Below are positions 50,907 through 60,289 of a stretch of DNA of 64,000 nt, one piece after another. Under the pieces are notes generated by a model, which did no database searches, was not told where the DNA came from, and worked only from the letters and a program-made list of their open reading frames with translations. This stretch comes from UBA7359 sp963976795 (GTDB lineage Bacteria; Pseudomonadota; Gammaproteobacteria; Eutrophobiales; Eutrophobiaceae), in assembly GCA_963976795.1 (NCBI GenBank), contig CAXBLT010000010.1, positions 33,415 to 97,414 of the forward strand, given 5' to 3'. The position numbers were made by a program, and so were the translations under genes. How positions within the stretch are numbered: position 1 is the stretch's first letter; each line of letters starts with the position of its first letter.

Positions 50907-52289
50907 ATGCGTGTGAAAAGGTCCAGGTACATATTTATCATTCATCATATTTTTCTGATTTTGTCACCAAGCATTTTATTTGCTGATGAGATGAAAACAA
51001 CAGAAGGATTAACTGTTCCTTATCAAACGATCATCGAAGAAGCTGTTGCGAGTTCAGAAAACGAACTGCTTTTAGAAGAGAAACTCACTCTCGAAGAAGC
51101 AATTAATTCTGCACTTGAAAGTAATCCTAGTTTGGGTGAAATAAAAGCAAGGGCTGAAGCATTTGCTGCAATCCCTTCACAGGTTGGCACACTGCCTGAT
51201 CCGATACTGAGTTTCAATATGCTGAATCTCCCCACAGACACATTTGATACCTCTCAGGTAGGAATGACACAGGCTCCTCAATTTGGGCTTAGTCAGTCTA
51301 TTCCGTTTCCTGGAAAACTCGGCTTACGTGAACTGGCAGCTGAATATGAAGCGGAAGCTGCATCCAATGATGTCGATGAGATACGACTCATTCTGGTGCG
51401 TGATGTAAAAACAACCTGGTGGAATTTATTTAACCTTGATCAATCGCTGAACATTATCCTGCAAAATCAGAATTTGTTACGTCAGTTTGTGGAAATTGCG
51501 GAGACTAAATATAGCGTTGGTCTGGGTCTGCAGCAGGACGTATTACTGGCACAGCTCGAACTTTCCAAGTTGTTGGATCTGGAATTACGTTTGCAGGGGA
51601 CTCGACGCGCAGAAGAGGCGCGCCTGAATGCATTAATGAATATCTCTCCAGACCATGCTGTGCGTTTGCCACAGCAGGTTGATGAAAAAATGTTGAAATT
51701 AGCCGGGGAGCAGCATCTTTTTGGATTAGCAGATGAGTCAAGACCACTATTGGCAAAACAGAGTAATCGAATCCATGCAGCAAGTACTCGTGTTGAACTT
51801 GCCAAAAAGGATTTTTATCCTGATTTTAATATCGGTGCATTCTACGGGTTTCGTGGTGGTAATGAGATTAACGGTGATTCACGATCTGACTTTGCTTCAA
51901 TCAAATTTAGTATGAATCTACCGATATTTACAGATCGTAAGCAGAGCAAGGCAGTAGATCAGCGTACAAGCGAATTAATGGAGCAGAATTACAAATTTCA
52001 GGATTTACGTCTTTCGATACAAGCTAATATAATAAACACAATAGCGGATTATCGACGAGCACGTGACCAATCCGAACTCTTTAAGACAGGCATTCTTCCA
52101 CAGGCACGGCAGACTGTTGCATCCATGCTGGCTGGGTATCAGGTTAATAAAGTTGACTTTCTAAATCTCGTGAGCGCCCAGATTACGCTTTACAACTATG
52201 AAATCAGATACTGGCAGGTACTAAGCGAGGCCAATCAGGCCCTCGCAAGAATCGTTGCTGCTGTTGGTGTGGAGAATATAAATGAATAG
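50907..52289 (+). CDS. cusC: CusC-like outer-membrane factor
   Basis: The ~460-residue TolC-family protein forms the outer-membrane channel of the copper/silver exporter. It has a signal peptide ending near LFADE and paired OEP domains (EAINSALESNPSLGEIKARAEAF; VELAKKDFYPDFNIGAFYGF). ATG 50907 is preferred over the long frame from 50862. It overlaps cusB by 8 bases. Confidence 0.85.
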   Translation: MRVKRSRYIFIIHHIFLILSPSILFADEMKTTEGLTVPYQTIIEEAVASSENELLLEEKLTLEEAINSALESNPSLGEIKARAEAFAAIPSQVGTLPDPILSFNMLNLPTDTFDTSQVGMTQAPQFGLSQSIPFPGKLGLRELAAEYEAEAASNDVDEIRLILVRDVKTTWWNLFNLDQSLNIILQNQNLLRQFVEIAETKYSVGLGLQQDVLLAQLELSKLLDLELRLQGTRRAEEARLNALMNISPDHAVRLPQQVDEKMLKLAGEQHLFGLADESRPLLAKQSNRIHAASTRVELAKKDFYPDFNIGAFYGFRGGNEINGDSRSDFASIKFSMNLPIFTDRKQSKAVDQRTSELMEQNYKFQDLRLSIQANIINTIADYRRARDQSELFKTGILPQARQTVASMLAGYQVNKVDFLNLVSAQITLYNYEIRYWQVLSEANQALARIVAAVGVENINE

Positions 52290-53856
52290 AAAAATATTTT
52301 TGGTAATTACTGTTATTATCGCGCTCGTTCTGGCTGCTGGCAGTGGTTACTGGTATGCATTAAGACAGGGGCAAGACGATAATGATCTTAGCGTCAGCAA
52401 AGAAAGCATGGGTAAAGAACCCTTGTTCTACCGCAATGCGATGAACCCAGGCGTTACCTCACCGGAACCCGCGAAGGATTCGATGGGTATGGATTATGTG
52501 CCAGTCTATGCCGAGGAAGATAAGCCTAAAAAAGAACGTCAGGTACTTTTTTATCGCAACCCGATGAATCCAAATATTACTTCACCAGCACCCGCTAAGG
52601 ACACAATGGGTATGGACTATATCCCGGTCTATGCCGAGGAGGACAGTGGCAGCGACGAAGAACCAGATGGAACGGTCAACATTGATGCGGTAACTGTGCA
52701 GAACATTGGTGTACGCACCGCCCTTGCCGAGCGGCGCAATCTGTCTCACGATATTCGTGCTGTGGGCAGGGTGGACTATGACGAGGAACGGCTGACGCGT
52801 CTGCACCCCAAGACCGATGGCTGGGTTGAGAAACTTTATATCGACAAGACTGGCGAATTTGTGAAAAAAGGCACCATTTTGCTGGGTCTGTACTCGCCAC
52901 AACTGGTAACAAGTCAGCAGGAATATCTGCTCGCCCTCAACAATCGTGAGATTCTTAAGGATAGCCACTTTAAGGATATTAGTGAAGGAGCGATTCAACT
53001 GGTGCACAGTACTCGTGAACGTTTGCAATTGCTGGATGTGCCCGAGCATCAGATCAGTGAACTGGAGAAAACTCGTAAAATTAAAAAAAGCCTGCACATC
53101 CATTCGCCTTTCAGCGGCATCGTCATGAAGGTCGGTGCTCGCGAAGGTCAGTATGTAACGCCGACAACCGAACTCTACATGCTTGCGGATTTGAGCAATA
53201 TCTGGGTCTATGTGGATATCTATGAAAATGAAATACCCTGGGTTTCGGTTGGAGATAAAGCAGAAATGCATGTTGCCAGCATCCCCGGCGAAGTGTTCAC
53301 TGGCAAGGTAAGCTACATCTATCCTTATCTGGAGGCCAAGACCCGCACTAACCAGATTCGCCTGGAATTCGATAACCGGGATCTGCGTCTGAAGCCGGAG
53401 ATGTTTGCAAATGTCACAGTAAAGGCAAGTCCACAGGTGGATGCCGTGTTGGTACCATCCGAGGCTATCGTCCGTTCCGGGATCAGAAATCAGGTGTTCG
53501 TGGTGCGTGCACCGGGCAAATTTGAACCTCGGCTGGTAACACTGGGTGTGAGTGCCGAGGGTATGACCCAGATCCTCGCTGGCGTGGAGTCGGGTGAAGA
53601 AGTGGTGACATCCAGTCAGTTCCTCATCGATTCCGAATCCAAGCTGCGCGAAGCCACGGCGAAGATGATGAAAGTACTGGAGGCCGACTCAAGAAACAAA
53701 GCCAAAGAAAGTGAGACGGGTGCGATTTCTGAGACCACCGATGATCATGAAGCCATGCAGGATCACGGTTCAAAGATGGATCAGCAGGAAATGGATCACA
53801 GCACCATGCAGGATCATAAATCGGGTCAGAACGATGAGACCAGCCATAAGCATTAG
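52282..53856 (+). CDS. cusB: CusB-like periplasmic adaptor with two metal-binding repeats
   Basis: The 524-residue adaptor starts with a membrane anchor (IFLVITVIIALVLAAGSGYWYA). Two tandem copies of a heavy-metal-binding domain of the RND-adaptor type follow (MNPGVTSPEPAKDSMGMDY and MNPNITSPAPAKDTMGMDY, residues ~47-75 and ~89-117). The adaptor core and a Met/His-rich tail (HSTMQDHKSGQND) come next. It supplies Cu/Ag to the pump. From about 52640 base composition becomes clearly more GC-rich. Confidence 0.9.
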   Translation: MNRKIFLVITVIIALVLAAGSGYWYALRQGQDDNDLSVSKESMGKEPLFYRNAMNPGVTSPEPAKDSMGMDYVPVYAEEDKPKKERQVLFYRNPMNPNITSPAPAKDTMGMDYIPVYAEEDSGSDEEPDGTVNIDAVTVQNIGVRTALAERRNLSHDIRAVGRVDYDEERLTRLHPKTDGWVEKLYIDKTGEFVKKGTILLGLYSPQLVTSQQEYLLALNNREILKDSHFKDISEGAIQLVHSTRERLQLLDVPEHQISELEKTRKIKKSLHIHSPFSGIVMKVGAREGQYVTPTTELYMLADLSNIWVYVDIYENEIPWVSVGDKAEMHVASIPGEVFTGKVSYIYPYLEAKTRTNQIRLEFDNRDLRLKPEMFANVTVKASPQVDAVLVPSEAIVRSGIRNQVFVVRAPGKFEPRLVTLGVSAEGMTQILAGVESGEEVVTSSQFLIDSESKLREATAKMMKVLEADSRNKAKESETGAISETTDDHEAMQDHGSKMDQQEMDHSTMQDHKSGQNDETSHKH

Positions 53857-53865
53857 GGAACTGCC

Positions 53866-56800
53866 ATGATTGAAAAAATTATTAATGCGTCCCTGAAGGA
53901 TAAATTCATGGTGCTGATTGCCTCGGTGATGATATGTGTTGCCGGGCTCTATGTGCTGAAAAACACACCGCTGGATGCGATCCCGGACTTGTCCGACGTG
54001 CAGGTGATTGTGTTCACTGAGTTTCCAGGGCAGGCACCGCAGGTGGTAGAGGATCAGGTCACTTATCCATTAACCACGGCTATGCTAGCTGTGCCCTTTG
54101 CCAAGGTGGTCCGTGGTTATTCATTCTTTGGCTTCTCCTTCGTTTACATTATCTTTGAGGATGGGACCGATATGTACTGGGCTCGCTCACGAGTGCTGGA
54201 ATATCTTAACTATGTCAGTGGCCGCCTGCCGTCTGGTGTTAACCCAAGTCTCGGGCCGGATGCGACCGGCGTCGGTTGGGTCTATGAATATGCGCTGGTG
54301 GATCGCACGGGTAAACACGACTTGTCACAGTTGCGTTCCATCCAGGACTGGTATTTGCGTTACCCCTTGCAGACGGTGCCCGGCGTTTCTGAGGTGGCCT
54401 CCATCGGCGGTTACGTTAAGCAATACCAGGTGGAAGTCGATCCCAATGTATTACTGAATTACAACATTCCCCTGTCGAAGGTGAAACAGGCGATCCAGCG
54501 TTCCAATAACGATGTCGGTGGTCGACTGGTGGAAATGGCCGAGACTGAATACATGGTACGGGGTTTGGGATATATCAAATCGATAGAGGATATAAAGAGT
54601 ATTCCCGTAGGCGTGGACCAAAATGGCACGCCAATTCGCATGCAGGATGTCGCCAACGTGCAATTGGGGCCGGAATTGCGTCGCGGGTTGGTCGAACTAA
54701 ATGGCGAAGGTGAGGTGGCCGGGGGTGTGGTGATCATGCGCTTCGGTGAAAATGCGCTGGCGACCATCGAGGGCATCCGCGCCAAGTTGGAAGATCTGAA
54801 ACAGGGACTGCCAGAGGGTGTGGAGATCGTGCCGGTCTATGATCGAGGCGATCTGATTGAACGGGCTGTGGCCAATCTGGTAGAGAAACTGATCGAGGAA
54901 TCCATCGTTGTCAGCCTGATCTGTATCCTGTTTTTGCTGCATGCTCGTTCTGCGCTGGTGGCCATCCTGACCCTGCCGATGGGTATTCTGATGGCATTTA
55001 TCGTCATGTACTGGCAAGGCATAAATGCCAATATCATGTCCCTCGGCGGTATTGCTATCGCCATCGGCGCCATGGTCGATGGTGCTATTGTCATGATCGA
55101 GAATGCGCACAAACATCTGGAACATGATGCTCGTGACAAGGGCGAGGCATTGTCCCTGCCCGAGCGATGGGAATCAGTAAAAGCGGCTTCCCTTGAGGTC
55201 GGGCCGGCTCTGTTTTTCTCACTGTTGATTATTACTGTATCCTTCATGCCAGTGTTCACCCTACAGGCACAGGAAGGTCGTCTGTTTTCACCGCTGGCCT
55301 TCACCAAGACCTATGCCATGGCATCTTCGGCCATCCTCGCGATTACCCTGGTGCCAGTTTTGATGGGCTATTTCATTCGCGGCAAGATCCTGCCCGAAGC
55401 GCGGAATCCGGTGAACCGTATTCTGCATTTTGTACATAAACCTCTGTTGAGATGGGCTATGGACTGGCGCAAGTTTACCTTGGCTATGGCGATGATCTTG
55501 CTGGGTGTGAGTGTCTATCCGGTACTGAAACTGGGTAGCGAATTCATGCCGCCGCTGGACGAGGGCGATATTCTCTATATGCCGACCACTTACCCCGGGA
55601 TTTCCATCACCAAGGCCAAAGAACTCTTACAACAGACGGATAAAATCCTCAAAACCTTCCCCGAGGTGCATCATGTCTTTGGCAAGCTTGGTCGGGCTGA
55701 GACGGCAACCGATCCGGCGCCATTGGCCATGATTGAAACTACCATCAAGATAAAGCCTAAAGACCAATGGCCCGATCCATCCAAGACCACGAAGCAGCTT
55801 ATGGATGAAATGGATGCGGCGATCAGGTTCCCGGGCGTGGCCAATGCCTGGACCATGCCGATCAAAACTCGCATCGACATGCTTTCCACCGGTATCAAGA
55901 CGCCTATCGGGATCAAGGTCAGCGGGCCGGATCTGAACGTGTTGGAAAAAGTTGCGGGCGAGATTGAAAGGGCGCTTGTGCCCTTGCCTGATACTCTTTC
56001 GGCTTTTGCCGACAAGGCGGCGGGTGGCTATTACATGGATTTTAATATTCTGCGCGATGAAGCTTCTCGTTACGGACTTACCGTAGGTGATATACAGGAT
56101 GTGATCCAGACTGCAATTGGCGGCATGAATATCACCGAGACCGTCGAGGGTCTGGAGCGCTATCCAGTCAATCTACGCTACCCACGAGAACTACGCGATA
56201 ATATAGAACAGTTGAAACGCGTGTTGATCCCGACACCGACAGGAAGCCAGATCCTTTTATCGATGGTGACCGAGTTTAGTTTGAACCGCGGTCCACCCTC
56301 AATTAAGAGTGAAAATGCACGGCTCAATGCCTGGATCTATGTTGACATCAAGACCGCCGATATCGGCGGTTATGTAGCCCAGGCCAAAGAGGTGGTAGCC
56401 AGCCAGGTGGATATTCCGGCCGGTTACGATCTGGTCTGGTCCGGGCAGTTCGAGTATATGGAGCGCGCCAACGAGCGCTTGCGTATCGTTGTGCCGTTTA
56501 CCTTGGTGGTGATCTTCCTGTTGCTGTATTTTAATTTCCGCAACATCTCCGAGCCGCTGGTGGTGATGTTATCCATTCCCTTTGGACTGATCGGCGGTTT
56601 CTGGCTGGTCTACTGGATGGGCTTTAATATGTCGGTAGCGGTGGCGGTGGGTTTTATTGCCCTGGCCGGTGTCGCCGCAGAGATCGGTGTGTTAGTACTG
56701 ACCTTTATCGATCACGAAATCGAACGGCGGCATGAGACCAAGGGTTCTTATCTGAGCACCAATGAAATTTGGGAGGCGGTACACCATGGTACCTCCGAAC

Positions 56801-57012
56801 GAGTACGGCCGATTATCATGACCGCCACGGCAATCGTTGCCGGTCTACTGCCGATTATGTGGGGCAGTGGCACCGGATCGTCGGTGATGCAACGCATCGC
56901 CGCACCAATGGTTGGCGGTATGTTGACTGTGACCGTGCTAAGCCTGTTGGTGTTGCCAGTGATTTATGGCCTAGTGTTGCAGGTTCAGGAACGCCTCCGA
57001 TTAAAGTCATGA
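53866..57012 (+). CDS. cusA: CusA-like copper/silver HME-RND pump
   Basis: The 1048-residue inner-membrane pump has RND architecture and a TM4 motif AIGAMVDGAIVMIENAHKHL (Asp405), matching the Cu(I)/Ag(I) HME4 signature more closely than the pump at 25647. Most of the gene is more GC-rich than the surrounding island. It is followed by ~160 bases before the ATP synthase operon. Confidence 0.93.
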   Translation: MIEKIINASLKDKFMVLIASVMICVAGLYVLKNTPLDAIPDLSDVQVIVFTEFPGQAPQVVEDQVTYPLTTAMLAVPFAKVVRGYSFFGFSFVYIIFEDGTDMYWARSRVLEYLNYVSGRLPSGVNPSLGPDATGVGWVYEYALVDRTGKHDLSQLRSIQDWYLRYPLQTVPGVSEVASIGGYVKQYQVEVDPNVLLNYNIPLSKVKQAIQRSNNDVGGRLVEMAETEYMVRGLGYIKSIEDIKSIPVGVDQNGTPIRMQDVANVQLGPELRRGLVELNGEGEVAGGVVIMRFGENALATIEGIRAKLEDLKQGLPEGVEIVPVYDRGDLIERAVANLVEKLIEESIVVSLICILFLLHARSALVAILTLPMGILMAFIVMYWQGINANIMSLGGIAIAIGAMVDGAIVMIENAHKHLEHDARDKGEALSLPERWESVKAASLEVGPALFFSLLIITVSFMPVFTLQAQEGRLFSPLAFTKTYAMASSAILAITLVPVLMGYFIRGKILPEARNPVNRILHFVHKPLLRWAMDWRKFTLAMAMILLGVSVYPVLKLGSEFMPPLDEGDILYMPTTYPGISITKAKELLQQTDKILKTFPEVHHVFGKLGRAETATDPAPLAMIETTIKIKPKDQWPDPSKTTKQLMDEMDAAIRFPGVANAWTMPIKTRIDMLSTGIKTPIGIKVSGPDLNVLEKVAGEIERALVPLPDTLSAFADKAAGGYYMDFNILRDEASRYGLTVGDIQDVIQTAIGGMNITETVEGLERYPVNLRYPRELRDNIEQLKRVLIPTPTGSQILLSMVTEFSLNRGPPSIKSENARLNAWIYVDIKTADIGGYVAQAKEVVASQVDIPAGYDLVWSGQFEYMERANERLRIVVPFTLVVIFLLLYFNFRNISEPLVVMLSIPFGLIGGFWLVYWMGFNMSVAVAVGFIALAGVAAEIGVLVLTFIDHEIERRHETKGSYLSTNEIWEAVHHGTSERVRPIIMTATAIVAGLLPIMWGSGTGSSVMQRIAAPMVGGMLTVTVLSLLVLPVIYGLVLQVQERLRLKS

Positions 57013-57114
57013 TTTATTGTTTTTAAAATACGGTTTTTGTCTGGGATAAAGAGAAACGTAATATAAACGACAGCTTATCTTTATCAATATGGAGTTAAGG
57101 AGGATGTAAAAATC

Positions 57115-57183
57115 ATGTTAAATAATGGCACATTTTCATCAACGATTTTAGCTATTGTTGGAGCGCATATAATTGTCATTTGA
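57115..57183 (+). CDS. Possible 22-residue leader peptide upstream of atpD
   Basis: A strong AAGGAGG (57097 region) precedes an ATG that opens MLNNGTFSSTILAIVGAHIIVI. Its stop overlaps the atpD TTG start (ATTTGA). Translational coupling of atpD to this short hydrophobic frame is possible. Not recognised as a known protein. Confidence 0.35.
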   Translation: MLNNGTFSSTILAIVGAHIIVI

Positions 57184-58597
57184 AGCGAATATAGAATCTT
57201 CTATGGTCACTAATAATACCAGCATAGAGCGCACTCTAATCGGCAGGATTAGTGAAATTCATGGGCCGGTCGTTATCATTGATTGCGACCAACTGCCGAT
57301 GGTTCATCAAGCTCTGTACACGACAATCGATCAGGAACTGAGTCTGTTCGAGGTTCATCAACATCTTGATGAGAGAAGAGTTCGTGCCATTACTCTACAT
57401 CGTTCCAGCGGCTTGAGCCGCGGTTTGCCTGTCTATGATACAGGAGCACCGTTGCATGTTCCCGTTTCACCGGATTGCCTCGGGCGATTAGTGAATGTTT
57501 TTGGTGAACCACTTGATGATGGCCCACAAATTGAAGGCACAGAATTTCGTAACATTCATGCTGCTTCTGTCCCTCTTTATGAAATGTTAAATGTCGGTCA
57601 AATTCTGGAGACGGGTATTAAAGTTATAGACTTACTTTGCCCCTTTGCTAAAGGAGGCAAAACCGGGTTGTTCGGTGGCGCTGGTGTCGGTAAGACGGTG
57701 TTAATCATGGAGTTCATGCAAGCAGTAGCGACACTTCACCAAGGTGTTTCTGTATTCGCCGGCATTGGTGAGCGAGTGCGCGAAGGGCATGAATTGTGGC
57801 ATGAAATCAAAAAAGCCGGCGTATTACCGCAGACACTCATGGTGTTCGGTCAGATGGACGAATCCCCCGGTGTTCGATTTCGTGTTGGCTTATCTGCACT
57901 TACCTATGCTGAATACTTTCGTGACACACTACAAAAAGAAGTATTGCTCCTGGTTGATAATGTGTTTCGATTTGTACAGGCAGGCAGCGAGGTTTCCAGT
58001 TTGCTGGAGCGTATGCCGGCAACCGTAGGCTATCAACCGACGCTAACTACCGAAGTGGCAGCGATGCAGGATCGAATATCTTCAACACAAAACGGTTCAA
58101 TCACATCGGTACAGGCTGTTTATGTACCGGCGGATGATATGACTGATCCAGCGGTGAACGCGATTCTCAATCATCTGGATACCACAGTGATCCTGTCGCG
58201 AACGCAGGCCGGCAAAGGTATTTATCCGGCGATCGATCCCTTGCAGTCATCCAGCAAGCTTATGGATAAACACACACTTGGATCACATCATTACATGATC
58301 GCTGAAGGTGTAAGAGAGCATCTTGCCCGCTACAAGGAGTTAGAAGATATTATAAATATGTTAGGCGTTGCGGAGCTTACTGAAGCGGACCGCAAGATTG
58401 TTATGCGAGCAAGGAAGTTGGAACGATATTTTACTCAACCCTTTACAACAACCGCAGTACACACTGGAATTAAGGGAGAGTCCGTTCCACTGGAACAGGT
58501 GTTGGCGGATTGCGATTCATTTTTATTGGGGCGCTATGATAACGTGCCAGAGGAGCAATGCTATATGCGTGGCGCAATGGAAGAATCGGGATCGTGA
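57173..58597 (+). CDS. atpD: N-type F-ATPase beta subunit
   Basis: The catalytic subunit has an intact Walker A (GGAGVGKT), a catalytic Glu in AGIGERVREG, Walker B LLVDNVFRF, and a lower-hinge region AELTEADRKIV. The order with atpD first, then atpC, identifies the laterally transferred N-ATPase, where normal operons start with atpI/B. The TTG at 57173 has a GGAG site; an ATG at 57203 (MVTNNTSIERT) is the alternative start. Confidence 0.94.
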   Translation: MSFEANIESSMVTNNTSIERTLIGRISEIHGPVVIIDCDQLPMVHQALYTTIDQELSLFEVHQHLDERRVRAITLHRSSGLSRGLPVYDTGAPLHVPVSPDCLGRLVNVFGEPLDDGPQIEGTEFRNIHAASVPLYEMLNVGQILETGIKVIDLLCPFAKGGKTGLFGGAGVGKTVLIMEFMQAVATLHQGVSVFAGIGERVREGHELWHEIKKAGVLPQTLMVFGQMDESPGVRFRVGLSALTYAEYFRDTLQKEVLLLVDNVFRFVQAGSEVSSLLERMPATVGYQPTLTTEVAAMQDRISSTQNGSITSVQAVYVPADDMTDPAVNAILNHLDTTVILSRTQAGKGIYPAIDPLQSSSKLMDKHTLGSHHYMIAEGVREHLARYKELEDIINMLGVAELTEADRKIVMRARKLERYFTQPFTTTAVHTGIKGESVPLEQVLADCDSFLLGRYDNVPEEQCYMRGAMEESGS

Positions 58598-58995
58598 GCA
58601 CCTTTACACTCATGCTTCAAGATACGACACAGTCAGAACAAGTCGACAATGTCACTTCCTTTGTTGGTGAAGATGACTCAGGTGCCTTTGGTATTCTGGC
58701 CAGGCACACACGGATGATGACTATTCTTGTTGCCGGGTTGGCTCGATTTCGGGGTGATGATGAAAATTGGAATTACATCGCTACCCCGGGCGCAGTCCTC
58801 TATTTCTGTAATAATATCCTTACGCTCAGCACTCGTCATTATCTGTGTGACCGTGACTATATGCGGATAAGCTCGGCACTGCGCGAACAATTGCTTACAC
58901 AGGAAGAACAATTGCGCGCGACAAAAGATAGCCTGCGGCAAATGGAGGAAGCGCTCATGAAGCGGATGTGGGAAATGGGTCGCAGTGAGGTGTAG
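58594..58995 (+). CDS. atpC: N-type F-ATPase epsilon subunit
   Basis: The ~133-residue protein has an epsilon-type beta-sandwich (TFTLMLQDTTQSEQVDNVTSFVG, GAFGILARHTRMMTIL) followed by a two-helix end (REQLLTQEEQLRATKDSLRQMEEALMKRM). GTG 58594 overlaps the atpD stop (GTGA). The longer frame from 58558 is unlikely. Confidence 0.88.
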   Translation: MSTFTLMLQDTTQSEQVDNVTSFVGEDDSGAFGILARHTRMMTILVAGLARFRGDDENWNYIATPGAVLYFCNNILTLSTRHYLCDRDYMRISSALREQLLTQEEQLRATKDSLRQMEEALMKRMWEMGRSEV

Positions 58996-58999
58996 CGTT

Positions 59000-59272
59000 A
59001 TGCATGACCAAGATGAAGTCAGTAAAAAAGTGGAGCAACAAGTGCGACGCATGAAAAAAGCCGCGCATGAACGTCCAACCTTAATGTCGCAGACAGTGTT
59101 TATCGGCGTACTGGGTCTTCTGTTAGTGTTACCGATAATTGCGGGTGCTTATATCGGTCACTGGGTTGACCAACAAATCACAGCTTATTCCTCACGATGG
59201 ACCGTTAGCTTGATACTGGTTGGTCTGTTTATTGGAATAATGAATGTCTACCTTTATATAAGGGAGGATTGA
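59000..59272 (+). CDS. atpQ: N-type F-ATPase AtpQ (ATPase gene 1 family)
   Basis: The 90-residue membrane protein has two helices (VFIGVLGLLLVLPIIAGAYIGHWVD; WTVSLILVGLFIGIMNVYLYI) of the AtpI/AtpQ type that probably helps c-ring assembly or Mg2+ handling. ATG 59000 with AGGTG upstream is chosen. The N-ATPase normally has atpR next; here the stop is directly followed by the AtpB coding region. Confidence 0.8.
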   Translation: MHDQDEVSKKVEQQVRRMKKAAHERPTLMSQTVFIGVLGLLLVLPIIAGAYIGHWVDQQITAYSSRWTVSLILVGLFIGIMNVYLYIRED

Positions 59273-59341
59273 GCCATCGATAGTAATGAACTTACCGCAG
59301 GCATTATCTTTTCAATAGGGCCTCTCGATATCACCAGCACA

Positions 59342-59962
59342 GTGACAACCACCTGGTTATTAATGGCAGGCTTCTTTATAGTCTCTTACCTGTCTACGCG
59401 CCGACTGGATATTAATGCTTCGCCAAAGCAGGCAGCACTCGAGGGTGTCGTTATCAGTATCGAGCAGGCAATCAGAGAAATGGCACCACAGCATTCTCGG
59501 CAGATATTGCCATTTATTGGAAGCCTATGGGTGTTTTTGGTGATTGCCAACTTAACGGGTTTGATTCCTGGGCTGCAATCGCCTACTCGCGACCTGTCAG
59601 CAACCGCCGCGCTTGCGATACTTGTGTTTTTTTCGGTTCACTGGTTCGGTATTCGTGCCTTGGGATTTAAAGCCTATCTGCGTCATTACTTGATACCAAG
59701 TCCGATCCTGCTTCCATTTCATATCATCAGTGAATTTACTCGCACTATTGCACTGGCCATACGTCTGTTTGGCAATATTATGAGTCTGGAGATGACTGCT
59801 CTACTCGTTCTTCTGGTAGCAGGTTTTCTAGCGCCAGTTCCAATTCTGATATTGCATGTTGTCGAAGCGCTCGTGCAAGCCTACATCTTTGGAATATTGG
59901 CACTTACCTATATCAGTGGTGCCTTGCAAACCCAACAACTACAACACTCTAAAAAGGAGTAG
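59342..59962 (+). CDS. atpB: N-type F-ATPase subunit a
   Basis: The membrane stator subunit has the essential Arg in LAIRLFGNIMS and EALVQAYIFGILALTYIS at the last helix. From the GTG at 59342 it begins at the first helix. The frame stays open back to 59273, and residues DSNELTAGIIFSIGPLDITSTV resemble the normal N-terminal strand of subunit a. The only properly spaced codon after an AGGGAGG site (59261-59267) is ATC at 59276, so the true start may be ATC. Confidence 0.85.
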   Translation: MTTTWLLMAGFFIVSYLSTRRLDINASPKQAALEGVVISIEQAIREMAPQHSRQILPFIGSLWVFLVIANLTGLIPGLQSPTRDLSATAALAILVFFSVHWFGIRALGFKAYLRHYLIPSPILLPFHIISEFTRTIALAIRLFGNIMSLEMTALLVLLVAGFLAPVPILILHVVEALVQAYIFGILALTYISGALQTQQLQHSKKE

Positions 59963-59965
59963 AAC

Positions 59966-60232
59966 ATGACCGATATGACTTTATTTACTCTCGCCTCGAC
60001 TGTCACTGCAATTCTCGGAATCGCGATCGGCGGTATTGGGCCTGCTATCGCAATGGGCTGGGCAATCTCGCGCTCAATGGATGCAATTGCCCGCCAACCG
60101 GAAGCTGAAAAATCGATCATGCGCACCTTGTTCATAGGATTGGCCATGATTGAATCTTTAGCCATCTACGTACTCGTTATTGTACTAATAGTATTGTTCC
60201 GAAATCCGCTGCTAGAGTATTTACTGAGTTGA
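59966..60232 (+). CDS. atpE: N-type F-ATPase c-ring subunit with atypical ion site
   Basis: The 88-residue two-helix protein has the ion-binding Glu63 in LAMIESLAIY. In helix 1 Pro26 is followed by Met30 where sodium enzymes have Gln (or N-ATPases a second Glu). Leu65 replaces the water-binding Thr after Ser64. Tyr68 is kept. Sodium specificity is therefore doubtful; proton transport is more likely. The 'MAIARQPE'-like loop (DAIARQPEAEKS) is typical of N-ATPases. Confidence 0.9.
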   Translation: MTDMTLFTLASTVTAILGIAIGGIGPAIAMGWAISRSMDAIARQPEAEKSIMRTLFIGLAMIESLAIYVLVIVLIVLFRNPLLEYLLS

Positions 60233-60289
60233 GCGAAACGAAACTATGCATCTATGAACATACACTAACTCAACGCGAGGTATAAGAAA

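Noticed and set aside
58558..58593. Upstream extension of atpC
   Set aside because: The added residues lie inside atpD, and the GTG with GTGA overlap fits the family start.
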